DNA of 62,704 bases, from NCBI GenBank assembly GCA_015039465.1, contig MU130553.1, forward strand, positions 334,619 to 397,322. Direction: 5' to 3'. Under the pieces are notes generated by a model. That model was not told the origin of the DNA. It saw only the letters and a program-made list of their open reading frames with translations, and did no database searches. Below, in pieces: positions 34,263 to 46,151 of the stretch (its first letter is position 1; each line of letters starts with the position of its first letter). The position numbers and the translations under genes are program-made. Source of the stretch: Phlegmacium glaucopus. Taxonomy: Eukaryota; Basidiomycota; Agaricomycetes; Agaricales; Cortinariaceae.

Positions 34263-34985
34263 GAAACATGCATCCAGGAACAATTACACACATTCATAAA
34301 AAATTATTTATTGTATCTGATTCACATCCTATTTCTATGGATATACATCACTCAAACTCCCTCTCGGAGTGTTGTACAGAGGAGGAGCTCAGTGTCTCAC
34401 TTTCTGCAATGTGACATGTGTGTGACATGTGCCGAGCCAGGTGTCACAGGTGACAGGCATTGCCCCTCACATTATTATACCTGCTGCTGCTAGGGCTACC
34501 AAAGTTCAATTCAGGCTTTTCAGGCCCTTCCAAAAAATTTGAGAACTGTGTTCAAACCGGTTCAAACCATATCTTTCTCTAAATTTTCTGTAAATAATAA
34601 TTAATTGACTGAGATATCAATAAAAAATTTCATTGATGTTTTGGGAGTTGGAGATTGATTTTTTTTGACTATTTCCTTCATACCACTGTTTGCCAAGCTC
34701 AGCCACAACACCAACACAACAGGGGCTCAAAAAATGTCATTTGGACCCCAGGTATGTTCTTTAAGTTGATTCCCCTTTGAACTGACTTTTTTTATTGAAT
34801 TTTAGTGTTACAACCAGACAACAACAACAACAATTGATCACAGTGACAGATAACCACAACCACAACAGGGGAACAGTGCTGTTGTTGGGGCCTGGGTATG
34901 TCTATAGTGTACTCGCCATTTATACTCAAGACAGATAAATAAATTATTGAAATTTACATTACTAATGAAGGGGACTCGTTCATGC
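34263..34985. other. Intergenic stretch, nothing recognised
   Basis: AT-rich, with a short (ACA)n run near 34820-34840. No gene or repeat family was identified. Confidence 0.5.
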
Positions 34986-35317
34986 CATGCGCAGCACTGG
35001 CCCACATGAGCCAAGTTCTTTTAAGGAATATGACTCAGCCAATATCTAAATATTTACAACCTACACTTCCCACTTGGTCCGTACCATTAAATTTTATGAA
35101 AAATCAATTGGTTTCCATATTGTGTCTTCCAAATATGTTTTCCTCTTGTTCAACCACCCCAAGAATTTTAATAAACAGACGCTTATAACCTCGGCCACCC
35201 CCATCTATTCTTTCAATATCAGTCTGTTTGCCAGTAACGCTGGTCTTGGTAACCAATTTTTGCGGAACATTTATGCTAGTGGGGCCCGACGACCCGTCGC
35301 CTTCCTAGAGATCAAAG
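34986..35317 (+). pseudogene. PEBP-family 3' fragment
   Basis: Reads QVLLRNMTQPISKYLQPTLP (end of exon 3 in the intact gene), a decayed intron, then YVFLLFNHPKNFNKQTLITS and NISLFASNAGLGNQFLRNIY, ending in TAG at about 35317. The 5' two thirds of the gene are absent. Its downstream flank (35.55-35.62 kb) matches 13.08-13.16 kb in inverse orientation. Confidence 0.8.
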
Positions 35318-35319
35318 CG

Positions 35320-36366
35320 TCCTATGAAGACATAAATTTGCTATTAATAATGGAAATATATTGAGAAAAACGCTGTGGCTCTGAGGCTGAGGATTGCTCA
35401 ACACAGCCTACTTAAAGGGGATAAAGGGGAACTCCTCTAAATTTGGCATGTATGTGGCCCAACGGCTCAACTCCACTTGATAATACTATGGGCTACCTTT
35501 GGGCCTAACTTGACTGATGATACAAATTTGATGGGTGCTTGACTTGTGTTTCCCCGCGTAAGTAGTTGTAATTATTCTCGACATACACTGTATCAGGGGT
35601 ATACGACGCTACCAATTACTACTATGTACCAGCGCACACCTTCTCCAGCTCAAGTACTCACGATATCAACCGCAAGAGGGACCTCAGCCGGCACATTCCG
35701 AATGTTGCCATGTTGAGATCGTGAGACTCTGAGACCAAGAAAACTCCCTTCCTCCATTCACACACTATCATGACGAACACAAGGACGCTCCTCACTCTAC
35801 GATTCAATATAGATTGATCAACAGCTGTAAACGGGTGCGATGTAGCCACTTTTTGTGTTTCATATATCGATTCGCATCATATTGACTCAAAACTTCTGAA
35901 ATTAAAGGAAAGCACTCTGAAGTTAATAAGACCGTACCAACTAAGATGTATACCTTGGGTGGTATACTGATCACTGTTATAACGTTCTTTGGCCGAAACT
36001 GAATTGTGCCTTGCTTCCAATGACATTCTTGGGCGAACTATGATCAATACGACGACGTACATACCTCAGCTGGATTATGTTCGACAATCGTCTCTAATAA
36101 TCATGTGTTCTTTTCTTGTTTCTCAGGTGCGGTCGCAACCTGGTGTCCGAGGGACTCTGGTCCGCGCGATTTAACACTCTTGTGGGATTTTTTCCTCACT
36201 CGGGTGTTGTTGGATATAGCAAGCTTGCCTTGGCGACCTGTCACGCGAGAAGAACTTCATTCTTTGCGATGATGCAATGACCATGGTAAACTATTTGCCG
36301 TGCGTCTATACTTAAGGAGAGGGAAGACATCAAAACAAATTTTTCCGATCTTTCATTGCTACACAC
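35320..36366. other. Intergenic stretch with duplicated flank
   Basis: No gene was recognised. The stretch at 35.55-35.62 kb is an inverted copy of 13.08-13.16 kb. The last 100 bp before 36367 are the promoter region of the intact PEBP gene. Confidence 0.5.
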
Positions 36367-37166
36367 ATGCTTTTCTCTCCTCTGACTGTTGTCCTCGGCC
36401 TCACAGCTCTTGCGTTCGCTAAGGATACAAGTTTGGTGACCGTAAAAAGGGCCTTTGATGATGCCAATGTCCGTCTCACATTTCACTTTCATTGGTAAAT
36501 TTTCCCTTACATATCGTTCAATTCCCTAGATCCCAGCCAATTTGAACCTCCTGTTCAACCCGAAAGTCTTGCTCGAAGTCACATTCCCTGAGACGCATGG
36601 TCGTGATATTACGTTGAAAGCTGGCATACAGCTTCCAAGAAATGGTACAGTCTCTACCCTTCTGATAACGTTTCCACGAACCAATTTGCTGGCTCTAGCG
36701 ACCGCCGGTCCTCCAATTTTTAGTCTTTTCGGACATGCAGGGCCTGGACCCTTCGTTGTAGCTGCCGTCGACCCAGATGCGCCAACTCCTCAGAACCCCA
36801 CCTCTGCCCAAATCCGCCATTTCCTGGGTGGAAATTTCTTCCACGACTTTCCTTTCCTCTTAAGAAATACAACTCCCGCAATTTCTAATTTTCGACAGCC
36901 TACCCCTCCAGCTGGCTCTGATCCGCATCGGTACGGTCCAACTTCATCATAAGTTTAAATTGGTTTCCCCCCTTATGTCTTGAATATTTTCTAGATATGT
37001 ATTCCTTTTGTTTAACCAGCCCGACAACTTTAACGACCAGACGCTTGTAACTCCTGCCACTCCCGTCTCACTTTTCAATATTAGCGAGTTTGCTAGTGCA
37101 GTTGGCCTCGGTGAGCCAATCGGCGGAACATTTATGCGAGTGGGACCGGACCCATCTTTTGCTTAG
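36367..37166 (+). CDS. PEBP-family (phosphatidylethanolamine-binding) secreted protein, intact copy
   Basis: Exons are 36367-36468, 36530-36644, 36699-36930 and 36995-37166, giving 621 nt and 206 residues, all in phase. The signal peptide is MLFSPLTVVLGLTALAFA. The mature part has NPKVLLEVTFPETHGRDITL, the PEBP pocket motif FVVAAVDPDAPTPQNPTSAQ, the second motif GSDPHRYVFLLF and a C-terminal part ending GGTFMRVGPDPSFA. PEBP proteins bind anionic ligands or lipid head groups; the yeast member inhibits carboxypeptidase Y. A secreted serine carboxypeptidase lies 3 kb away, but a functional link is only a guess. It is the only complete copy among four PEBP loci in the window. Confidence 0.9.
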
Positions 37167-37529
37167 GAAGTAGGTCCTTTTCACATAGACAATATATTTA
37201 TTATCCTTAACAAAACTTAAATCGATGTACTAAGCACTCTATGACCAATTGGCAACACTTTTGTAGCTATCGAGAATCGAGATAGGTGTCATTCGGTGAA
37301 TAGTTATAGCGCTCTCCCCAATGTCCGGGTCATTCCCGCATTCCAGACCTGTAAGGTATTCATTTGAAAGAAATGAGCTGCCCTCATTGGATCGCAATCA
37401 AGACCACTGATATAATAACGCTGATTTATACACTTACTTACCTCAGGCTGTTCTTTTAGTTCTGTCATCCTAAAAAACAACAAAATAACTATTCCATACA
37501 AAGGAGTTGCCGCAAGATCGACAACGCTG

Positions 37530-37853
37530 ACAATGACAGTGGCGGTGGGGGTGTTCTTGATCCCTGCGGAAGAAAGTGGTACCATAGTACCCTCCTAGTG
37601 CCTAGTTGACATGAAAAGGAGGTATCAAGGGAAAAATACTCACAGACGAAAGTTGATCGCATTACCTCTGATTGGTACATGGGCGCAAGTCAGGAAACAA
37701 GACCCTATTATTATAATTGAAGCGTTATGGGAACAAGGTGGTATAAATGTGTTACATACAACTCCAAAGCCAGCAATAACCTCTCCGACGATGAACTTTG
37801 CTCATTTCGGAGACCAATACCAAGGCAGGATATCAAAACCGATAGCGTCAAGA
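37530..37853 (-). pseudogene. MFS sugar-transporter relic, copy 3
   Basis: Lies downstream of F-box copy 3 on the same strand. The sequence is colinear with 27.69-28.20 kb; the motif corresponding to VGRVIAGFGV is frameshifted here. It is a remnant of the same duplicated neighbour gene. Confidence 0.55.
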
Positions 37854-39395
37854 CTAACGAAATTGATCGTAATAATAAGTGGTGTAGAAATCATCTTTAT
37901 CCATACCATCAAAGGGAGCGAGATATTCAATTTTCATGCCCTGTGCTCGCAAAACATCCACATCGTTCCTACAGAACATGTTCAATTTGGTGTGCACATT
38001 CATAAGAACAGTGTATTTGATGCGAGACAGTGACCGCTGTCCTTGTTTCTGTCTCCTATTCTCCTCCTCGTCAGACCACCAGCGCGAGTCTATCACTTTC
38101 ATGAACATTCTTTGATTCTCTTCAGTTGCTTGGCAGATGATCTCCAATGTTTCTAATCGTGGAAGAGGTATGGAGGGTGGGTTGGCTACGAGGGAACTGA
38201 GAATCTTGTGTATCGAGCCATCATGATGATGATTGGTATCATAAAGTCTGAGCTCCACAAGAGATTGGAGGGATGGGATGCTTTTGACGAGTCTACCCTG
38301 AGATGGGGCAATAGAGAGTTTGAGCAGGGTCAAGCCATTCTTTGTAATATAGTCATAGAACGCTTCGTCATCGAAATATTTGAACTTGCTGCCCTTGATA
38401 GCTAAGTCCTGAATAGAAGGTGTTTTGAGGAAAAGAAGAAAAGTGTTGTCAGAAGAATATGTGTGCAGTTTTCGAAGATAGTTCAAGGTTATCGAATCAT
38501 TGGATCTTGACCCATAATCAGTTCCATCATTTCCAGCCAGGATAAATTCTTCTAGGTTAACACAGGCCTGAAGGATATCCAGGTTGATATTGGAGGTATC
38601 CCGGAACGATATGGTCAGGCTGGTGAGTTGTCGCCAGGGAAATGGTAGCATACTGATTGTAACACGTTTTCCGATGAACAGGCCCAGCGTCTTTAGCTTT
38701 GGTGTAGACCCCAATTGCAGGATATTTGGGAGGCCTAATTTACGGTGATCAAACCGTATATTTAGAGAAAAGCTTTCAAGCGTCTCTAAATTTGAGGACT
38801 TGAGTTCTTTGAGGATCAATAAGACACCTTGGCGACTGTCGGAGTCAAGAGTAATCAACTTCCACCGATGGTCGGCGATAAAGGGGAGAACGGAGTAGGC
38901 AGGATCCCAAACACCCGTCTGCGTTCTAATAGTCAATGATAAAGGGTAAGAGCGGGCCCGCTCTATCCATGAGTCGACGTGGTTGATCATATTGCGTGTT
39001 GTCATATGATGGCCAAGCTCCAATGTCGACCACAACATAGGTGTGCTCAGCGCTGCATATCTCCACAATCGACAGACGGCACTGAGGGTCAACACATGCC
39101 TCGGGCAGTCTTGAGTCGCATAGACGAATATTATGCCAAAAGTTTCGAGAGGCAAACAATGAACTCGTGATAAAAGACTGGAGTAGCCTCTCCGTTGTTG
39201 AATAAGTTGAGCACGTTTAGTTTGCATGACTATGATTTTATTTTGCATGGATAGGATTTGTTCATCGGTGTTCCAGATGGCTTCATTCAGTTGGAGGATA
39301 GAATTGTGTACATTATTTTTTTGCTCTGGGGAGGGAGGCGAGTTTGTGTTGAGTGGATGATTGACATTGAATGCCTTTTTAGCTGAGATTTCCAT
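37854..39395 (-). CDS. F-box/LRR-like protein, copy 3 (513 residues)
   Basis: ATG at 39395 (MEISAKKAFNVNHPLNTNSP). Layout is as in copy 2: a coiled coil (EQILSMQNKIIVMQTKRAQL), an F-box-like motif (CLPLETFGIIFVYATQDCPR, AVCRLWRYAALSTPMLWSTL), then leucine-rich repeats (PFPWRQLTSLTISFRDTSNI, TPSIQDLAIKGSKFKYFDDE). It ends GMDKDDFYTTYYYDQFR. It differs from copy 2 by small in-frame indels, for example a shorter coiled coil. It is single-exon and intact. It is convergent with the intact PEBP gene, not divergent as in the other two modules. Confidence 0.88.
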   Translation of the reverse strand: MEISAKKAFNVNHPLNTNSPPSPEQKNNVHNSILQLNEAIWNTDEQILSMQNKIIVMQTKRAQLIQQRRGYSSLLSRVHCLPLETFGIIFVYATQDCPRHVLTLSAVCRLWRYAALSTPMLWSTLELGHHMTTRNMINHVDSWIERARSYPLSLTIRTQTGVWDPAYSVLPFIADHRWKLITLDSDSRQGVLLILKELKSSNLETLESFSLNIRFDHRKLGLPNILQLGSTPKLKTLGLFIGKRVTISMLPFPWRQLTSLTISFRDTSNINLDILQACVNLEEFILAGNDGTDYGSRSNDSITLNYLRKLHTYSSDNTFLLFLKTPSIQDLAIKGSKFKYFDDEAFYDYITKNGLTLLKLSIAPSQGRLVKSIPSLQSLVELRLYDTNHHHDGSIHKILSSLVANPPSIPLPRLETLEIICQATEENQRMFMKVIDSRWWSDEEENRRQKQGQRSLSRIKYTVLMNVHTKLNMFCRNDVDVLRAQGMKIEYLAPFDGMDKDDFYTTYYYDQFR

Positions 39396-40154
39396 GATAA
39401 TATGTAGTTGCTAGACCCCTTGTTCAAATAACGTTCAGGAGTAGGTGAGGAATCTTACATAAGAAATTCGAACAATTATTAATATATTTGGTAATCGATA
39501 CCACGTCTTGAAGTTTCAAAGCTATCACCCCCAGATTTACACCTGATCGGACATGAATTTAATCTCTCCGTGTGCGGTGTGGGGAATAAGGTCTAAGTGA
39601 CTTGCAACAATGTTACAGCCACAGCGGACATATTGGCCCATTCCATGAACTCAAAAGCAGAGTCAGACAAGACCACAAGCAGTTTATTACATTGGTTTAT
39701 ATCAAAAGGTTCACGTACCAGGTTCAACAGCCTTGATGCTTTCCTTTCCCTCATCCGTTCAAATTTTGCACCATGGCATAGACGACAATGGTGGCACCCG
39801 CTCGTGACCCGCCAAAGGCATATCACCTCCAACAGGTCCTCCTGCTCACCAACCCTCTATTATCCATAAGACTTTGGTTCTCTGTTAAAATCATTCCAGT
39901 CCGAACCCTGACGCGCCGCCCTGAAGCTGAAGGCCTGACGTTGCGAACTAAGTACTCAATTTGTCACCGTTCACGCGAGGCGGATATAATATGTTTGCAA
40001 TCATAAAACCGCATAGATGGAAATTTATGTAAACCTCGACACAGACTACTATCGATCTGCTTCTGACTCGTTACTATTACGGGATAATATATTTAGTGTT
40101 TAACAATAGGTAAAACACAACAAATGAGGGGGATCGATTGAAGAAATATTACTT
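39396..40154. other. Intergenic stretch between F-box copy 3 and the carboxypeptidase
   Basis: The first 100 bp share sequence with the 5' flank of F-box copy 1 (TAGCAACTACA before the ATG), so the promoter was duplicated too. Nothing else was recognised. Confidence 0.5.
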
Positions 40155-42409
40155 TTATGTCGAATATAGACTCTCATCCCCCATTATCTGTGTGAAAATT
40201 TGGGCAGCAGCTTGGCCGTAAGCCAATTTACCATGCTTTTCATAGATTCATCATCAGCTTCTTAATAAAGGAAGGAACAATATCACAACGGACCTTATAC
40301 GCAGGGACTTCGTGTCCAGCGCCATAGACACGAACATAAGAGAACGTTCCTGCATTCTTGAACTGCCCAGTCAAATGACCAGTTACATTGTAGGGTTGAA
40401 AGATTTGCCCTTTGTAGGTTTTCGTAAATTTGGTATCTAGAGCATCAACCTTTGTGGTATATGCCATAATGTACGTTAGAACAAACGCATGGTAGGAAGA
40501 CAAACAGAAGATGTACCATTGCTTCAACTCCCTGGTAGTTTAAGATATAATCCTGCATTATGGTCGTTAGTTGATTCATCTGGTACCGTTCATTATGTCA
40601 AGGTACTGCATACCGCATCTCCGTCATAAATGACTGTCCTGATCTAAAGGCCTAACTCACTGACTGACCTAAGGCTGGATAATGACAATATTGGACGTAC
40701 CCCGGCGTTGATCAGTGCTTCAAGATCGGGTCGCGAATTCCGCATCCAATCACCTTGCAAATTTACGAGATGTATAGCGATAACCAAAGAGTCTAGAAAC
40801 AACGATCTTACCCGTCTTTGCGAAATTTGCGTAGACGTCAAGATTTGCTATTGACCACCTCACTTCTGCACCTATTTTCGGCGCAACATTATTTAGATAG
40901 CTATCCAGTGCCGGAGGGTAAAAATCTGGGTCCTCAGCCAGCACAAAGTACACCTGAAAAAAATTGCAAAAAATCAAAGCCAATACTACCCCAGAGGTAA
41001 AGAAAATCTACATCATAATCCCCACTCAAAGAGCCAAGAATTTTATTGTTACAGTAGCTCTGCGCGGCCGAACATACTGAATTAGAGCCTGCATTGTTGC
41101 ATGCGGTAATCTGCAACATTTATTTTTTCTTATTCTTTGAGCTGAAGATGATACCGTGTGATTTTTTTACCTGATCTTTGCACCCAGTGACAGGAGTAGA
41201 CCAATCTTTCTTTGCTTGATCAATGTCCGACTGCGATACCAAGCGGTGATAAGGGTTAGTGGCTGCATAACTGAGATATCCGGGATATTGAACCAAAGGA
41301 TCCTGCGAGAGACATCAATCATGGCAATACTTCATGAACAGAACGAACATACCGTTAATCCGTTACCGATGCCAAGTACTTGAAGGTTTAGATGGATGCC
41401 AAGTATTTCCCCTGCAGCGATGGCGGCATTTTGGGCAAGGAAATGACTATACGTTTCGAATTGAACTAGGGTGAGCTGCTAATTTCAAGGAAGTGCTCAC
41501 GTTGCGAAAGCTGGTGCATAGTGACCGCCATATCTGAAAAGGCACGTAAAAACACAGCTTTACAAATTGAGCACATTATAGATACTTACGACTCTGTCCA
41601 GATAGCAAGCTTCCGCTGGCTATACTTCGCAAATTTATCATCGGATAGAAATATTTGCATGAAAGTCCAGATGTCGGCAGCAGCTTTCTGGGAAGTTCCC
41701 ACCTTCAAATCACCATGAGAGAAGCCGACCCCAACTGGTTGATCGATGTACAAGATGTTTGCTTCGTTGTTCCATGAATAGGGATTAAGAGTGACAGAGA
41801 AAGTATCGTTTGTAATACGACAAGGTCCGTGTTCTTGGAGGAGACCAATCATACTGGAGCTGCCCGGCTAAAGTACATTCAAGATTCATGGCCATGAAAG
41901 AAGTGAAAACAGGGAGAAAGTAATCACTTACTCCACCATTAAACCACAGTACAAGTGGGGCAGATTCAGGGTTCTTGCGTGCGGCAAAAAACCAAAACCT
42001 GGAATAGAGGGCTTCGATCAGCAAAACGCATCAAGGTTAGAAGGGTAAAGCAATCAGTGCACCAGAGACTCTCGGTTTTAGTCAAGTCACCATACCCCGA
42101 AGCCTGGTAAACCCCTGGAGTCGTCTCTAAAAAAAAAACAATACATGTACATGGCATCAATCGTATCTAAATGGTAGGACGAAACTAACCACAAATTCCA
42201 GAGTTTTCAACGACCTGCAACTTCCCTTGGGTTGTCTTGATAGTAGATTCCACCAAGACCTTTTTTTGAGCGATGACTGAGTCAGCGGCAAAGAGAACCG
42301 CTGACGGCACATCACCATAAACGCCGTTAATTTTAGGGATTTGACCACCAAGGACTCCACGCCAGAAGGGCAGTGATATCAAGGAAACAATTCCAAGCTG
42401 TAGTTTCAT
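40155..42409 (-). CDS. Serine carboxypeptidase, peptidase family S10
   Basis: The start is chosen at 42409 because it yields a signal peptide ([21 protein letters not shown]); an upstream ATG at 42475 would bury it. About ten GT-AG introns. Conserved elements in order are [20 protein letters not shown] with GPGSSS (oxyanion and C-terminus binding, split by an intron), [14 protein letters not shown], and the nucleophile Ser in WTESYGGHYAP (split by an intron inside the Ser codon). Next are LGIGNGLT, the catalytic Asp in [13 protein letters not shown] and the catalytic His in GAGHEVPAY. It ends [11 protein letters not shown]. It removes C-terminal residues from peptides at acidic pH, in the vacuole or secreted. 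All triad residues are present and no damage was seen. Confidence 0.92.
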
Positions 42410-42991
42410 GAGAGTTACACAAATGAGATGTGCTGGAGAGTTATTGCGAATCTTGGGGCTCCACTTGCAACCCACTTGTGTTGTTCACCTGGTACTTTAT
42501 GAGCCAGGCGATTGTGGCGGGGAATATGGAGATAGATACCGTGCTTCACCTTAGCTTTCACCGTGACGGACCGCAAGATTGATAACGAGAGTACTTATTA
42601 TCGTGTGTATCATGATTCATAGGATCGAAGTTAGGAAAAAGATTACTCCATATGAATTAAATAAGTGACAAACAACCTCATGGCAAAAGAAGTGGTAAGT
42701 GTGTGATGCTTGACGAAGGCAGCGCTGCCTATGACCGGAAGGACGTTTGGCAACATAAGCCTCGACCACGACCACGCCGGCGGATCGAGACTCTATAAAG
42801 GTCCAATGAGAGTGAGGCTTGAGGGAAATATCAGGAGAATGGAGTATGAGGTGACTATGATGACTATAAATAGAATACGAGGGAAGGGAAAAAAGATAAA
42901 AAATTATTGGGCTGAAATTTTCGCCGAGATGCCGCTCTGTCACTCTGTGTCCGTTATACATAATGCCGAGTCTGCTCCAATGCTTCCGAGA
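42410..42991. other. Upstream region of the carboxypeptidase
   Basis: No gene is supported; the overlapping frames on both strands at 42.6-43.0 kb are without motif. A TATA-like element (ACTATAAATAGAATAC) is at about 42860. Confidence 0.4.
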
Positions 42992-42999
42992 GTCTCAGC

Positions 43000-43652
43000 A
43001 GGACCCCGGGCAATGGTAGGTGCCTGATGCCATCCCGGACGGTTTTTCCAGAAATTTTGAAGACAAAATCGAGGAAATTTTCGAAAAAGCCAGGGCATCT
43101 ATCCGGACAGAAATTCCGTCTCAGTATCTAGCCAGGTCCACAGTCCGGACATATATCAGTCATACCGGTTCAGCGCCGTTTGTCGAGACCAGAGAGTTGG
43201 TGTTCGAGTCCTCTCAATACATTTTTATTTTCATGTGTGGGATTTGTATGCTATTTTATTTCAAGCTCTCGCTTGCAGATTTGAATAGATTTCGCACCCT
43301 ACAAAAGGTTGACAAGTACTCATTCAAGCTCTCAAAGAAGCAAGGCAGAAATTCTGACAATAACAGTGAAGATTAGGGTGCTATTAGATACCAATTCAAA
43401 CGAAGCTGCTGTCTATTGTAGCTATTGCTTTTTGGTGTTGTCTAGATACCTTATATGTTGTTTCCTGCATCCCTGCCTCGTCTGTGGCGATTTTGACAAA
43501 TTTTGGCGAAAAATAGGCTAGATACTGAGATCCGGACAAAATTTTGGAATTTTGAGGAGGCCAGGCGCAATCCGGACAAAAAGACGTAACCTCTGTCCGG
43601 ACGAAAGGTGCCTTTCCGGGAACAGGCCTCGCCTACCATTGCCCGGGGTCCT
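43000..43652. mobile_element. Non-autonomous hAT-like element (MITE), 653 bp
   Basis: Perfect 21-bp terminal inverted repeats begin AGGACCCCGGGCAATGG (left end 43000; the right end is the reverse complement, ending 43652). An 8-bp target duplication GTCTCAGC is at 42992-42999 and 43653-43660. Subterminal TCCGGACA repeats occur at both ends. It shares the AGGACCC end and the 8-bp duplication with the element at 14855-15561, but the interior differs. There is no transposase ORF; the small frames inside are spurious. Confidence 0.93.
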
Positions 43653-43660
43653 GTCTCAGC

Positions 43661-44338
43661 CTTGCTGTGACAATCACTCAAGAACCCTGAAGTAAAATTC
43701 AACACTAGGTACAATTTACTTCGCGAATTCCTCTACTTCAACAGAATAATTTGGCCACAAAAAACCATGGATATAAAGCTGGCATAGCAAGGTTTTTGAG
43801 GATGAAATTTTTGGTAAGGAATTGATGGAGTTATGATTTACATAATTTGTAAAGGTTTTTGAACACCCAGTCAGTGCTAGTCTTCAAACGATACTATATG
43901 ATCAGAATCTGGCCGTTTCAGCTAGTTTCCACGGCCTGGCACGGCTCGCATAAGGTTTCATGACCCAAAGCTTGGCTGAGTTGCTTTCAGCCGCCGAGGC
44001 TTGTCCATTTTTAGACAAGTTGTAGTGTATCAAAAGTCGGATTCTAGGCCAACGTCAACCTGAAGCTTGAAGCTTGAAGTTTGGCACGAAATCTAACACA
44101 AGACATAGAGAACAGTCTAAAACTTATCAAGAGAGAGAACCAGCGCGATTCCTTCTTCAGAACGATCCTAAACCCACAAGAAATTCCTACTGCATTAAAA
44201 AATAGGTTATTTATTAGGCATGCTCTGCCCCTAGTTCCCGAAGGTACAATGAAGATATCCACTGAGAAAAAAGAATAAAGAGTGAAGGGAAAGACAAATG
44301 TAATCGAAAGCATGATCTTTCCCCCACCGGAAAATTCT
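43661..44338. other. Intergenic stretch before the ArfGAP gene
   Basis: No gene. A long minus frame across 44.04-45.04 kb is an off-frame shadow of the ArfGAP gene with no family motif. Confidence 0.5.
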
Positions 44339-46151
44339 TCATGAACGTTCAGACATTGAGGCCAAGTAATCGGAAAACTATTTGGTAACATCAAACCATG
44401 TACACACAGAACCAAAACACAAGCTGCCACATACCTTAAGAGCCCCGGTCCTAATCGTCTCACCCACATTCTGAACATCGGGATTCGATAAAACTCTGGC
44501 AACGGCATCCCTAGCAGCAGTCTCCAATCCCGCAAGACTACCATCACCCAATATATTTCCATCATGACCTCCCGATCTTGCACGTTCTTCCTCGTCTTCC
44601 TCTCTCCCGAAGTATTGATTGGATGAGATGGCCGTCGCTCCCTGGAAAGATTGAAGCCGAGTTTGAGCCTCACGTACGGCATCGGGGTCGTATGAGTTTC
44701 GTCCGAAATACATGTCCGAGGATATCCCTTTTTGGTTCCCGAATTTCTCGCGAGCAGTTGTAGGTGCGTCGTCTGGGACGGATGTGAAGCTGGCAGTAGA
44801 AAAGGAAAGTCAGCGGGAATGTGAGAGAAGTAGAGGTGGATGTTACCTTGTTCTTGAACTTGTAGGTGAAGCAGCGACGGCAGCAGCAGCCCCTGCACCT
44901 GGGATAGCACCGAATCCGAGCCTTGGGAAAGCTGCCGATTTTTGAGGATCGGTAGCTGCAGATCCAAACTTATTGCCTCCATTCGTAGGTAAATTAGTAG
45001 CCTTAGTGGTGGCGGCAGTAGTTGTAGCCGCTCTAGAACCAAGTTCTTGTGCTCTCTTCAAAGCCTCCGCTTCTTTCCTCGCTTTTTCCTCCTTTTCTTC
45101 TCGTTCGCGATCATATCCAAGTTGTTTAATTCTCTCAGCTTCTTCAATCGCCTTACGCTCCGCTTCAGCAAAGTCAACAGGTTTAGTCTTGGCTGCTCCC
45201 AAACCCAATTTCGACTTTTTCGGTACGGTACTTGGGGTAGTGGCGGATCCACCCGAGGGAGCTGAATTCAAACGGGAAGTACCAGTTCCTAGACGACCTG
45301 GACGGGAAGCAGCCGAAGAGGTAAGCGTCCGTGGAGAAGCGGCTGTTGGAGCTGCTGTAGCTGGGATAGGAGGGCTAGCAGTGCCGGTGCCGGTGGTGGT
45401 AGTGGATGACCCAGAAACCGATCGTCCGATAATGGGGGGAGTAGAGACACGAGGTGTTCCAGGGTTGGATGATTTGGGTGTGGAAGGCTTGGACCAAGAT
45501 TCGAAAAAGTCATCCTCTGTCTCTTCTTTGGCAGCAGCTACAGCAGGGGCATCCATACCATCTACGAAGATCCCATTAGGGAATCTAAAAACAAAAAAGG
45601 GTTCAAAATATTTTGCATTGTTGGTTAATATGAGAAACTGACCGAGCAGCATCGTCTTTAACACGACGTGCAAGTTCTTCTCTATACAATTCACCCACTC
45701 GGCTTGAATACTTTTTCTTCGTATCCGCATCGCTCAATAACGACGATCCACCATGCTTGGTAAAGAAATCAGTTGCAGAAGCGTTTCCTCCGATTTTCAT
45801 ATTGCGCAATTGAGCGAGTTGCCAACTGTCGAGATTGGTTGATCTATTATCGTGTTTTGTTTACGTGAAAGTTATTAATCTCTAGCGTTCATACTGCGTG
45901 GATAAGTTACCTGACGAAACTGATATGCACGCCCATGTTTCTGTGCACGCTTGAACAATCCAGACAGATGTAGACACCGAAAGTGACACTTGACCAAGTC
46001 GGATTTCGTGCCTTGCAGTCAAAACATGACTATCTTTCGTTGTTAGAACTTTTTTCTGAGGTTACTGCTTAAGCCAAAGTACCTTGTTTGCCTTTTGAGC
46101 TTTCAATACTTTGAAGACTTGTTCTGTCTCGTGTTTTGTTGGTTCTGCCAT
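44339..46151 (-). CDS. GLO3: Glo3-type ARF GTPase-activating protein (ArfGAP2/3)
   Basis: ATG at 46151 ([20 protein letters not shown]). The zinc finger CFDC-x16-CLDC and the catalytic arginine region ([15 protein letters not shown]) are split over exons 1-3. Then come [40 protein letters not shown] and [10 protein letters not shown] long Ser/Thr/Pro/Ala-rich linker and a charged coiled coil ([20 protein letters not shown]) follow, then the Glo3 motif ISSDMYFGR repeated as [11 protein letters not shown], and a short last exon [12 protein letters not shown]. The protein stimulates GTP hydrolysis on Arf1 during COPI-vesicle cycling at the Golgi. GT-AG introns separate at least six exons. No damage was seen. 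The opposite strand has long spurious frames caused by the biased linker. Confidence 0.93.

Noticed and set aside
36367..42409. A PEBP inhibitor and serine carboxypeptidase as a linked enzyme-inhibitor pair
   Set aside because: Yeast PEBP inhibits carboxypeptidase Y, but here an F-box gene lies between, the PEBP has a signal peptide unlike the cytosolic yeast protein, and there is no further evidence.
42407..42475. Upstream ATG of the carboxypeptidase
   Set aside because: It would place a charged stretch before the signal peptide of a secreted enzyme family; the inner Met gives a normal signal peptide.
44044..45042. 332-codon minus-strand ORF
   Set aside because: Overlaps the ArfGAP gene in another frame; Leu/Ser-rich with no motif.
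44973..45641. 222-codon plus-strand ORF
   Set aside because: Antisense shadow of the Ala/Thr/Ser-rich ArfGAP linker.
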